DNA of 64,000 nucleotides from Littorina saxatilis (taxonomy: Eukaryota; Mollusca; Gastropoda; Littorinimorpha; Littorinidae): positions 96,922,764-96,986,763 of the forward strand of contig NC_090246.1 in assembly GCF_037325665.1 (NCBI RefSeq), in the 5' to 3' direction. The notes below the pieces were generated by a model. It saw nothing but the letters and a program-made list of their open reading frames with translations, was not told the DNA's origin and ran no database searches. Position 1 is the first letter of the stretch; every line of letters begins with the position of its first letter. The translations under genes and the position numbers were made by a program. Positions 37,226 to 49,700 of the stretch are shown in pieces.

Positions 37226-37768
37226 CTGGAGCAACAGAAATGAAGTAGTTGTAAATTTGCAGTCACACATTCGCGTGTGACACAGGCGATCACGTTAATT
37301 CGGACTCCCCGTTTTCATGTAAAATAGTCAAAGTACCTTAGCCGTCAAAACAAAAATAATCTCACAATACATTATAAGGGTCATTATTAGAACAATTCTT
37401 AACGTTATTAATGTCGATGGTTACTTCAGTGATGTACAATATTACGATTTCCTATGCCGTATATCGTTTCACGCACTTATCACTTGTTGTGGTCTTCGAG
37501 AAAGGATTACTTCCGGTTTACTTCAAGGGAAGACACTCCAAGGAAGCGCTTTGGATATCAACTTCTGGTACTTTTTCGGCATTTGTGAGAGAGGTGGGGA
37601 CTAGCATTGGTCTTATTTAACAACATACCTCATGAGTTATTATTCTCTTAATTTATTTTACTGACTGTGCTCGTTGTTGAGGAGAAATTGAATTTAAAAA
37701 ATGAATCAGTTCCAGCTCTTTTATGGCTGAGACGATTTTCTCATGACAACCTGTCAACTTCCTGTGCA
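37226..37768. promoter_or_regulatory. Bidirectional RPS2/PDE12 intergenic region
   Basis: The two host genes are head to head, with 545 bp between start codons. The stretch holds the RPS2 5' UTR intron, the putative TOP/ETS start and the PDE12 5' leader. It is free of recognisable mobile elements, unlike the surrounding introns, which fits a conserved shared promoter. Confidence 0.5.
37497..37517 (-). promoter_or_regulatory. Putative RPS2 TOP start and ETS site
   Basis: On the minus strand CCTTTCTCG (37505-37497) looks like a 5' terminal oligopyrimidine start, the usual start of ribosomal-protein mRNAs. About 4 bp upstream lies ACCGGAAGT (37517-37509), an ETS/GABP-type site common in such promoters. 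The spacing to the spliced 5' UTR acceptor at 37226 suits a short first exon. The start site itself is inferred. Confidence 0.4.
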
Positions 37769-40700
37769 ATGCTCATGTGGATCTGCAGAGGGGTACGTTT
37801 ACGTTTTTGTGCGACTTCCTTCATCAGGAGAGTAAGCTCAGATGCAAGAAAAATGGCATCTACATATGTGCGCTGTATACCCGGCGACGAAAAGATGCAG
37901 ATAACAGTTGAATACTGCCACGAAGGGAGTACGTCTCGCGCGTACAATCTTGACCGCAAACAGTTCGAAGAGGTAGGGACTGCTCTGAACAGGTTGAAAA
38001 CAAATCTAGCAAAAAGTCTCTTCAAAAAGAAGAAAAAGAAGAAGAATGTCCCCGCAAATAGCAGCGCTGGAGAAGATAGAGAAGAGGACGCAGAGAATAA
38101 TTTGAACGTGCTAATCATCAACACAAACGGACGAAAAGTCGACGAGACAGTTCCGAATAACACAGCCTGGATAGAGGGAAACAGATTGAGGATAGGAAAT
38201 ACGGACATTCCCATATCTGTCAACGCACCAACGGTAAAACTGTTACCACTCCCCTCTTCGATCATGGCAGGATTTCCAGTCTTTCCTAGGTTTGAATTAG
38301 AGTTTGCAGACTTGCAGAATAGTGTGTTCACATGGGAACGACTGGAATCTTCTCCAAAAGAAGAAGTTTTAGGCGCAGAAGGTGGTGATTCTAACAGTGA
38401 CAATAGTGCAGTATCACACAAATGCTTCGACCAGATTTACACACCCACAACTGCAGACATTGACTTTCGACTGAAACTTACATGTGTGCCTGGTAGAAAT
38501 GGACAAGTTGGGAGGGAAGATTTTGTGGTCTCAGATGACGTCAAACCAGGACCAGGGGTGTGCCCTTTTGAAACCAGGCACCTGTTTACACCCACAAGAA
38601 CAGAGCCTGATGGGTAAGTATGTGTACAAATAAAAGTTTAATTGATGCAGAATGTTTAATTATCCATGGTGTGTGCGTGTGTTTGCAGCAAGTCACTATT
38701 GTCATGCTTTTTTTCCCCTGTAACTAGTTGACATGTATTTCTAGATCGCTGAATGAGTTAATATTTGCACTGAAAAATGTGTTCAGTCCCATACGCACAC
38801 AGACACACACAGAGATCAGTTGACTATCGTATGAAAGTGCTAAATGACAAAATTCACATACTTTAGTTTCAGAGTGGTGAGCTACAACCTGCTGGCAGAC
38901 ATCTACTCTGACTCTGAGTTTGCACGTGAAGTATTGTTTCCACACTGTCCACCCTATGCTCTCGATATGGACTACCGCAGACAACTTCTTTTGAAAGAAA
39001 TCACAGGTAGGAATATTAGTTAGTGTTAGTAAGCACTGTTTTAAATCCATCCCTAATACAGGTAGACATTTACCACTGTAAGTAAACAATTGAAATCATT
39101 GTATTTGTTGTTGCTAATCTTTCTGAATGAAGTATTGTAAATCAGACTGACATGGTACATGTACCTAAATAAGAAAATGAAAAATAACACATTAACATTT
39201 TAAGGGCATTTTAATATATATATGCAGTACAGCAATTTCATGACCTTTCAGTTCCGATGAAAGGACACCTTGCATAAGAGGACCTTACCAAGATATACTT
39301 TTTGTGAGACGACATGTACCACAGTGGAAACAACCATGGAATACAAAGCGACAGAAGTGAAAATTACCCCAAAACAAAGTGATGTCTGTTTGCAGGATAC
39401 AATGCTGACATCATCTGCCTGCAAGAAGTGGATCGCAAGGTGTTTGAAAATGAGCTGTTGCCATCTCTTGATCTCCTTGGTTACACTGGGTCACTGAAGG
39501 TCAAGGGCCAACAGGGGTGTGAAGGGGTCGCCATATTTATACACAGAGACAAATTTAGGTAAAACAGTGTGTTGAGTGAGTGAGTGTGTGTGCATCTGCG
39601 CATCTTGCATCTTGTGCATTTATGTATCACACATGTGAGAATCTTCAGACTTTTGGCTGAAATCAGACTTTCTTGTGAGCTCCAGTCCAAGACATAATTT
39701 CAGAGCTGTTTTTGTGCTCCATCCTCAGAATTAGTGTATTATTTTGGAACCATGGGTCATTTTCAGCCTTTTCCGTGTACCCTTGTTCTTGTGTCTGATG
39801 TGTATACATTTTGTAATATTTAATTGCAGATCTGTAGATAGACCCAGGCAGCTTTCTTTCTCTACACATCTTAGTTATACTCCGTGGTGATGGAGAGGAA
39901 GGTGTCATCATGTATGGTTCACTTCTCTTTTTCATGTACGGTCATAATATTTTTAGTACCAGGTGCTGTTTTTATGCATACATATAATATTTAATTGTAG
40001 ATCTGTAGATAAACCCTGCCAGCTTTCTTTCCCTTCATCTTAGTTATAGTCCTTGAGAGGAAGGTGTCATCATGTATGGTTCACTTCTCCAATCTTTTTA
40101 GTACCAGAAGCTGCATACTGTTTTTCAGAAGTCATTATGTTCACCTTTGACACATGGGGCTTTTTTTAATTATTGGTTTTGATTAAAGGTGATGTTAATT
40201 TGTGTGCCTTGTTACTGTTTTGTCTAATATTGCCAATATAAAAATGTCTGTGCATCAGTGATCAACCTCATGTGTTGCCAACAGAATAGTGAGCCAGGAA
40301 GACGTGAGCTTGACAGAGATGATGCTGAGCGACCCAGCGTGCTCAGACTTGCGAGCATCGGTGGAAAAGCTTCCCAAACTGCAAGCCAAGATGGATGAAC
40401 GCAGCACAGTTCTGCAGACGATGGTTGTGGAGTCGCTTCAGCAGCGAGGCAAGTACCTGTGCCTGGCCAACACACACCTGTATTTCCATCCTGCTGCTAG
40501 TCACGTACGTCTGCTGCAAGGGGCTACCAGTGTGAGGCACATTGAGGCTGTGTGTCGACCATACATCCAACAGGTGAGTTAGGCCAAAAAAAAAAATAGG
40601 TCTGTTTACGGTAACCCGACCGACCCTAGTTTTTTTGCGCGACCCCAGACTTTTTTTTGGCATTTGGAGGGGAAAAAAAAATCTTGTTTTTTTGGCAAAA

Positions 40701-43700
40701 TAACGTAAAAATATGGTTTTTTGGAAGAAAAAAAAAATAAAATCCCGACCTACCGACCCTATTTTTTTGGCCTATGTTACCGTAAACAGACCTTTTTTTT
40801 GTTGGCCTTATCAGTATAATGGGGGAAAGGTGCGTGTAGGATGGCAGGAGAAAGGGTTCTGTGTGTGTTTTTGTTTGTTTGTTTGTTTGTTTGTTTGTTT
40901 GTGTCTGTTGCTGCCCAGAAAAGTGAAACTTTGGAACGGGCCCTTTGAGGACTTTATGAAGGAGTTAATCAATTATGGTCAAAACTAAAGACAAAGTCAA
41001 AGATAATAACCAAGAATGCAGACATATCACAAATCAGTGCAGAAATATCAGAGACACAATTCTTGTTTCCATTAGCATCTGTGTTTTTGACTCACATGCG
41101 AAGCAAAAGTGAGTCTATGTACTCATCCGAGTCGTCCGTCCGTCCGTCCGTCCGTCCGGAAAACTTTAACGTTGGATATTTCTTGGACACTATTCAGTCT
41201 ATCAGTACCAAATTTGGCAAGATGGTGTATGATGACAAGGCCCCAAAAAACATACATAGCATCTTGACCTTGCTTCAAGGTCAAGGTCGCAGGGGCCATA
41301 AATGTTGCCTAAAAAACAGCTATTTTTCACATTTTTCACATTTTCTCTGAAGTTTTTGAGATTCAATACCTCACCTATATATGATATATAGGGCAAAGTA
41401 AGCCCCATCTTTTGATACCAGTTTGGTTTACCTTGCTTCAAGGTCAAGGTCACAGGAGCTCTTCAAAGTTGGATTGTATACATATTTTGAAGTGACCTTG
41501 ACCCTGAACTATGGAAGATAACTGTTTCAAACTTAAAAATTATGTGGGGCACATGTTATGCTTTCATCATGAGACACATTTGGTCACATATGATCAAGGT
41601 CAAGGTCACTTTGACCCTTATGAAATGTGACCAAAATAAGGTAGTGAACCACTAAAAGTGACCATATCTCATGGTAGAAAGAGCCAATAAGCACCATTGT
41701 ACTTCCTATGTCTTGAATTAACAGCTTTGTGTTGCATGACCTTGGATGACCTTGACCTTGGGTCAAGGTCACATGTATTTTGGTAGGAAAAATGTGTAAA
41801 GCATGTGATCGTGAGTCGTATGGGCTTTGCCCTTCTTGTTCTTTTTTTTAACTGTATTTTGGTTCGTTTAATGCATTGTTTTTTGGTCAGGATAGTACAA
41901 ATATGTGTTACGTTGTGTTATTCAGGGCAAAAGCATCGCTGTGGTGTTTTGTGGTGACTTCAACAGCAGCCCAAGTCAGGGCATTGTACAGCTGATGACT
42001 AAAAAGAATGTTCCCCAGGACTACGGGGACTGGAGTAGTGGTAAGGAGAATTACCAAGTAAATCTTGCCTTACCCCTTCCCTCAAAATACACCAAATACT
42101 CTAAACCAAATAATTCTCACCACCTTGCTATCGAGGAGGCTAAGATCTTATTCTTGTGATTGTCTTTCATTATTTTTATTTGTATGTCCTTCCACCAAAA
42201 AGTCCATTGCAAGAGTGTGTGATGAAAAGAGGAGAAAGAAAATGAGAAGGGCAAAACTGACAACTGACAATACCCGTGTGACTTGGAATAATAGGCCGTG
42301 AAAAGTAGGATATGCGCCGAAATGGCTGCGATCTGCTGGTCGATGTGAATGCGTGATGTATTGTGTAAAAAATTCCATCTCACACGGCATAAATAGATCC
42401 CTGCGCCTTGAGTCCGAGTCTGGAGATATGCGCGCGATATAAGACTTCATATAACAAGAAAGATAAGTAAATGCTGGAGGCGCTTAAAAACGAATTTGCA
42501 CATAAATAGTGAACAACAAATGAGAACTTCTTCAGCCTGGACACTTACATATAGTTATTTTATTAAGATTCAATTCAGTATCCAAAAAATGTCATGAGTC
42601 AGCAGAAGCAACAGTTCAATTGGATACCTTTTGCATAGTACAGTAGTCGCCGCTTATAAAAAACACCTTGGGACCGAACAAAAGTGTTTTTAATAAGCGG
42701 CGTTTTTAATAAACGGCTGCGTGTTGAACATGTCCATCAGTAACGAAAGGTAAGAAGACCGACGCACGCATACAAGCTAAGGCAAAAAAAAAAATAATAG
42801 TCTGTTTACGGTAACATAGGCCCAAAAAAATAGGCTCGGTAGGTCGGGAATTTTTTGTTATTTTTTTAAAAAAAAAATTTTCTAAAAAAACCCCATATTT
42901 TTAAGTTATTTTGCCAAAAAACAAAGACTTTTAAAATTTTTTATTATTAATTCTTTTTTCTTTCCAAATGCCAAAACAAAGTCTAGGGTCGCGCAAAAAA
43001 AAAAGGGTCGGTCGGGATACCGTAAACAGATTTCACCGTACAACTGTTTTGAAACTTTACCAAAAGCATTTTAATGACAAATAAAAACGATTCAGAATAT
43101 GTACATGTATCGCACATCACAGTTTGCCGAGGCATTGTTCTATGGTATTCTGATCCATGGGCTGTTTGCGCAAAAAGTCACGGATCTCCCCTCCCATAGT
43201 GTCAGGGATCTCCCCTCCCATAGTGTCACGGATCTCCCCTCCCATAGTGTCAGGGATCTCCCCTCCCATAGTGTCACAGATCTCCCCTCCCATAGTGTCA
43301 CAGATCTCCCCTCCCATAGTGTCACAGATCTCCCCTCCCATAGTGTCAGGGATCTCCCCTCCCATAGTGTCAGGGATCTCCCCTCCCATAGTGTCAGGGA
43401 TCTCCCCTCCCATAGTGTCAGGGATCTCCCCTCCCATAGTGTCACAGATCTCCCCTCCCATAGTGTCACAGATCTCCCCTCCCATAGTGTCAGGGATCTC
43501 CCCTCCCATAGTGTCACAGATCTCCCCTCCCATAGTGTCACAGATCTCCCCTCCCATAGTGTCACAGATCTCCCCTCCCATAGTGTCACAGATCTCCCCT
43601 CCCATAGTGTCAGGGATCTCCCCTCCCATAGTGTCACAGATCTCCCCTCCCATAGTGTCAGGGATCTCCCCTCCCATAGTGTCACAGATCTCCCCTCCCA

Positions 43701-46700
43701 TAGTGTCACAGATCTCCCCTCCCATAGTGTCAGGGATCTCCCCTCCCATAGTGTCACAGATCTCCCCTCCCATAGTGTCAGGGATCTCCCCTCCCATAGT
43801 GTCAGGGATCTCCCCTCCCATAGTGTCACAGATCTCCCCTCCCATAGTGTCACAGATCTCCCCTCCCATAGTGTCAGGGATCTCCCCTCCCATAGTGTCA
43901 CAGATCTCCCTCCCATAGTGTCAGGGATCTCCCCTCCCATAGTGTCAGGGATCTCCCCTCCCATAGTGTCACAGATCTCCCCTCCCATAGTGTCAGGGAT
44001 CTCCCCTCCCATAGTGTCAGGGATCTCCCCTCCCATAGTGTCACAGATCTCCCCTCCCATAGTGTCACAGATCTCCCCTCCCATAGTGTCACAGATCTCC
44101 CCTCCCATAGTGTCAGGGATCTCCCCTCCCATAGTGTCACAGATCTCCCCTCCCATAGTGTCAGGGATCTCCCCTCCCATAGTGTCACAGATCTCCCCTC
44201 CCATAGTGTCACAGATCTCCCCTCCCATAGTGTCAGGGATCTCCCCTCCCATAGTGTCACAGATCTCCCCTCCCATAGTGTCAGGGATCTCCCCTCCCAT
44301 AGTGTCAGGGATCTCCCCTCCCATAGTGTCACAGATCTCCCCTCCCATAGTGTCACAGATCTCCCCTCCCATAGTGTCAGGGATCTCCCCTCCCATAGTG
44401 TCAGGGATCTCCCCTCCCATAGTGTCAGGGATCTCCCCTCCCATAGTGTCAGGGATCTCCCCTCCCATAGTGTCAGGGATCTCCCCTCCCATAGTGTCAA
44501 ACTTGGCAGCGTGTTCAAACCCCCTCCTCCCAAGTCCCATTGTGAGGACTTGCAGCGCCCTCCCTCATACTTCTTGCATTCAGTTTTCAGTAGCGATCAA
44601 GCAAGTCAACTTTGTCTTTGGATGTCGGATCCATTCTTTTTCTTTTTTTTGAAGCTAAAGCTGAAGTTGAAGCCATTTTCAGTTTCACTGCTTATCCAGT
44701 GAGAAGAAAGACCAGACAGTGTTGAATTGTCATCTGATGTTTTACTGATAAGGGTGTGAGTTGTCATCTGACGGTTTACAAGGGTGTGATCATGTTACAC
44801 GACACTTGAGATTGCCACAAGTTCTCAAACGTCGTATAGTTGTGTTCTTTTATTCTACGTCGCCCGTCTTCGCAGCAGCAGAAAACAACTCGTCAAATTG
44901 AGTTCGAGGATTTATTCAGCATTCAATACATACAACTGCACAACGTAGCAGAACTCAAATAGAAGCTTCTTTAACATTCAAATCGCGCTGGCATATATAG
45001 TAAATACTCAATCTCGAGAATATTCCAGACCGAACACGATACAACTACATTATACGAGCCGTGCATGGACTAAACTAGCGACATTCTCTTATGACGTACA
45101 TCAAAAAGCGCCGACGCACTTAATCCGAACGAACGCCACGAACTCACACTAAATCAGCATGGTAAACAACTTGTTTTGACAGGACTAGAAAGTTCACCTG
45201 CATTCTCGTCCAAGCATAAATATTGTGTTTACAAAATATAATATCGGTACTTTCCCACAAAGTAAAAATAAGTCAACTACATGCAACACACAAAACTGAA
45301 CCAAAGCTCAGCAACGGTAGCGTTTCCTAACATTACCCCCAACACCAGAAGAAATTTACCTAATTTCTTTCAATCATTGAAACGCTACTTGTACACATAT
45401 TATGTATACATAACAGATTGAAATCCAGGTATGTACATTAGTCTGTTGGAGAATGAACACAGTTTTACTCACATACTCGGCTGAGAAAATCTGCTCCAAC
45501 ATTGTCTGAACCTTTGATCGATTCCACTCGCATATCAAAGTTCTGCAAGTACATCACCCACCTCATGATACGATTATTCACAAACTTCGCAGAGTTCAGG
45601 TAGGTGAGGGGTTTGTGATCAGTCTGAAGCACGAATTTCACCCCTTGGAGGTAGAGTTCAAATTTCTTGATTCCCCACACGATGGCTAAACACTCTTTCT
45701 CCATGGTCGAGTAGTTCTTCTCGGCTCCTGACAGCTTCTTGCTGGCATAGCTGACCGGAAACGGTTTACCTCCATGCTCTTGCATCAGCATGGCGCCGAT
45801 CCCTTCGTCCGATGCGTCTGTACGCAAGATGAACTCTTTGGCAGTATCAGGAAGGCGTAGCACCGGGTCTCGTGACATCAGGTCGCGCACGATCTGGTAT
45901 GCCTTCTCCTGAGCTGGTCCCCAGAGTATTCGGTTGGGGCATCCTTTTCGGGTCATGTCCGACAAAGGCGCCGTTATGGCGGCGAAGTTTGGAATGAACT
46001 CTCTGTAGTACCCAGCCAATCCAAGGAAGGATCGCACCTGCTTCTTGGTTTCAGGACGTGGCGCATTGAGGATCTTGGTGACGTTTTCCAACAAAAGCCC
46101 CTTTTGACCTTCCTTCAGTGAATGACCTATGAAGTCAACGTTGTCGGTCCCCAAAATGCACTTGCTGGGTCTCACGGTCAGATTGGCTTTTGTCAGGCGG
46201 GAAAACAGTTCCCTCAAAGTCTCCAGATGCTCCTCAAAGGTCTCCGTGTGGACTAGCAGATCATCCCAGTAGTACACAACATTCTTCATTCCTTTGAGCA
46301 TTTTTCGCATTCCCCTCTTCAGGGTAGCACCACTGTTCACCATGCCAAAAGGCATCCGCAGGCACTCATACGTTCCGTCTGGAGTTGCAAAGGCGGTCTT
46401 TGGTATGTCCTCTTCGCGCACAGGAATTTGCCAATATCCCTTGCTGAGATCGATCTTCGAGAAGATCTTACTGCCAGTTAACTGTCGGAATAGATCAGTT
46501 GCCGTCGGCATTGGTTCAGGGTCAAACACGGTGATCTTATTGACTTTCCTGAAGTCAATGCATACCCTGTTTGTGCCGTCTTTCTTCTTGACCACAACAA
46601 CGGGAGATGAGTAAGGGGATGATGACTCACGGATGACCCCCATCTTCAACATGCTGTCAATGTCCTTCTTCAAGGATTCCCGAGCCTGAAACGGGATAGG

Positions 46701-49700
46701 GTATGGTTTTGAGCGAACAGGAACGTCAGATGTGAGGTGGACTTCATGTTCGACCAAGGACGTAGAGCCTGGAACATCAGAGAACCTATGGGTGAAGTCG
46801 CCCATAAAATCATGCAGCTCCTTCTGCTGGTCTTCCGTCAGGTCAGGTCCTAACTTGACGTCATCCACTCCCTCTTTCTTGTGGAGGTCTCCCAACTCCA
46901 GTAGTTCCTCTCCGTCGAACTCGTCTAGTTCGGCTGGTTCTTCCACACTTGCTGCGACCTGTACTGCTTCCGGAGGTCTCTCCACATACAGTTTCAGGAG
47001 GTTAGCGTGGTAGATCTTGGACTTCTTGCCGACATTCACCTTGTAATCGTTGATCCCTACCACGGCCTCAACCTCGTATGGGCCTTTCCACTGCATCAGT
47101 AGTTTGTTGTGATCAGTGGGGAGCAGTATCAGCACTTTGTTACCTGGTGTAAACTTCCTGTTTACGGCTTTGCGGTCGTAGTAGTGCTTTCCACTATCCT
47201 GAGACTTTCTCAAGTTTTCTCTCGCAATCTCGAGAGTCTCCTCCAGTTTCTCTCGCAACTCAAACACGTACTGGTAACTGTTCTTCACTTCAGGTGTGTC
47301 CACATCTTTCGTCCACAATTCCTTTAGTATCTGCATCGGGCCTCTCACGGTCCGCCCGTACATCAGCTCGAACGGGGAGAATCCAGTGGACTCTTGTGGC
47401 ATCTCCCTGTATGCAAACAGCAAGGCATTGATGTAGCGATGCCACTGCCTTGGCTGCTCACTGCATAGTTTCTTCAGCGTGGACTTCAGCGTCGCATTGA
47501 ATTTTTCGACCAGCCCATTGCACATCGGGTGATAGGGTGTCGTAGTCAAGTGACGAATGCTCAGCAGCCTGTTGACCTCCTCCATGCATTCAGAGACAAA
47601 CTGTGTCCCCAGGTCTGTGAGGATCTCTTCAGGAACCCCAATTCTGCTGAAAATGTCCACAAGTGCCTCGGCTACAGTCTCGGTGTCAATTTTCTTCAGA
47701 GGCACGGCTTCTGGGTACCTGGTTGCATAGTCTACCAGGGTCAGTACCCAACGATGACCCGCTTCACTTGGCGGTTTGATCTCGCCGATGAGGTCAATGG
47801 CTACCCTCTTGAAAGGTCGGTCGATCAAAGGCATCTTCTGCAACGGCACTTTCGGGACCCTTCCTCGAGGTATGGTTTTCTGGCAAATATCACACGATCG
47901 GCAGAATCGAGTCACATCTGCATGCAGTCCTGGCCAGTAAAACGCAGCCTGGATTCTGTCCGATGTCTTCTTGACCCCCAGGTGACCTCCCATAATAGAG
48001 TCGTGGGCCACCTCCATCACCTGGCGCCTAAGTGGTTGAGGCACCAGAACTTGACGTAATGGCTTCCCACCGTTGACTCTCGGGTGCTGGAACACTCTGT
48101 ACAGGATCTTGGCCTTTACTTCAAAGTGCACAGTGCCTTCGCCCTTAGTCATCTCCTTGACAGGACGACTCCTGTACTTTGTCAAGGTCAAATCAGCTTC
48201 CTGTAGCTGAATCAGCCGATCCCTGTCCACGACAGCAGTTGCAGAACTGTTGGTGACCCTGAGTGGCGTAGTTGTTTTGTCCTTCTTCGCCTGGGCTCTG
48301 GTCGTCACAGCGCTTACAACCTGCGGCTGGTCGCGGCGATGCACAGTTGCTCTGTCATCTCGTAACAGTTCGCTGACATCTTCATTCGCGAATGGCAGTG
48401 GGTCTTCCTCCTCAGCAGCAGGCTGAGCTGAGCCCATTCTCCATTCGAAATCAGGGTCATCAGGACGTCTCGCACCCCCAATGTTCCCAATTAGTAGATC
48501 GTACAAGGGCTTCTTCAGGCAGACGGCCTCAACTTCTCCGGTGAAGTATGGAGTATCGATCTGGATTTCTACCACTGGTGCCTTCACGCATTTGCTGTCA
48601 GCCATGAGCGTCCACTTGAAGTCACCAGTGAACTTCTCTGTTGGCACCAGATCCTCTTTGACAATGACTCCATTGCAGCCCGAATCTCTGAGAACAGTCA
48701 CTTCCTGCTTCTCAACAAATCCCTTCGACACGGGCATGTTCGACACTGACACAGCTGCGCTGGCGACGACAGAGATTGACCTGCCATTGGCGAGTAAAAG
48801 CTGGCCATCAGATATACATTCTTCCACGTCCGATGGTGTAGCCACTTGCTCGGCAGCCCTTGGAAGTATGACGCTGCTCGCACATACTTGTTGGTTCGAG
48901 CCACTCGTTTGCCTCTTGTTGTCGTAATATCTCCGTCGATGTTCTTGCGCTTTGTCATTGACATGTCCGTTATTTTTCTTTTGGGGACAGTTGGCGACTC
49001 GGTGGCCCTTGGCATTGCAAAGGAAACACGTTATGTTCTGCCCTTCATTGGATGATGGTGCGGACTCAGTTTGTCCCTTGGCAGGTTGGTTTCCCTGGTT
49101 CCCGCTCTTCTGGAAAGGTTTCGATGACTTTGACGTCCCCAGGGTCCTTCCATGAGCAATGAGATAACGCTCAGCAGCATCAGTAATGTCCTTCAAACCC
49201 CGCAGTTTTTGCTCTTCCAAGCGGGTCGCCAGGTCCTTCGGGCATGCATTAAGGAACTGCTCCTTCACGATCAAGTCCCGCAGACTCTCGTATGACTGCT
49301 CTTCACCTGATAACTCCACCCACTTCTGCAGGTATGACGACAGGCGCTCCACAAACTGGCTCGGTGTCTCTCCAGACAATGGCTGGCATTCGCGGAAGCG
49401 TTGACGGTAGCCCCTTTCAGTGAAATTGTAGCAACGCAACAGAGCTTCCTTCAGTACATCATAGTCTCTGGCGTCATCATTTGAGAGTCTAGTGTAGACC
49501 TCAAGTGCTGCCCCAGTCAAATGTGCGCTGAGTTGAATCGCCCAGTCGTCGCGCTGCCATCTAGCACTCTCAGCGAACCTCTCGAATCTTGCAAGGTAGC
49601 AGTCGATCTGGTCCTTCCCGTCAGCGAATGCTGGAAGTTTCGGTGCCCTGTGTAGCATTTGCTGCTGGTTATCTCTTTGGCGTGGTGCCTCGTGCTCAGT

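Noticed and set aside
43099-44652. Long open frames (517 codons plus, 466 codons minus) with octapeptide repeats
   Set aside because: They arise from a 24-bp tandem repeat whose length is a multiple of three and which lacks stops on both strands; it lies in a PDE12 intron.
47529-48059. Plus-strand frames within the LTR element
   Set aside because: Shadows of the long minus-strand gag-pol frame.
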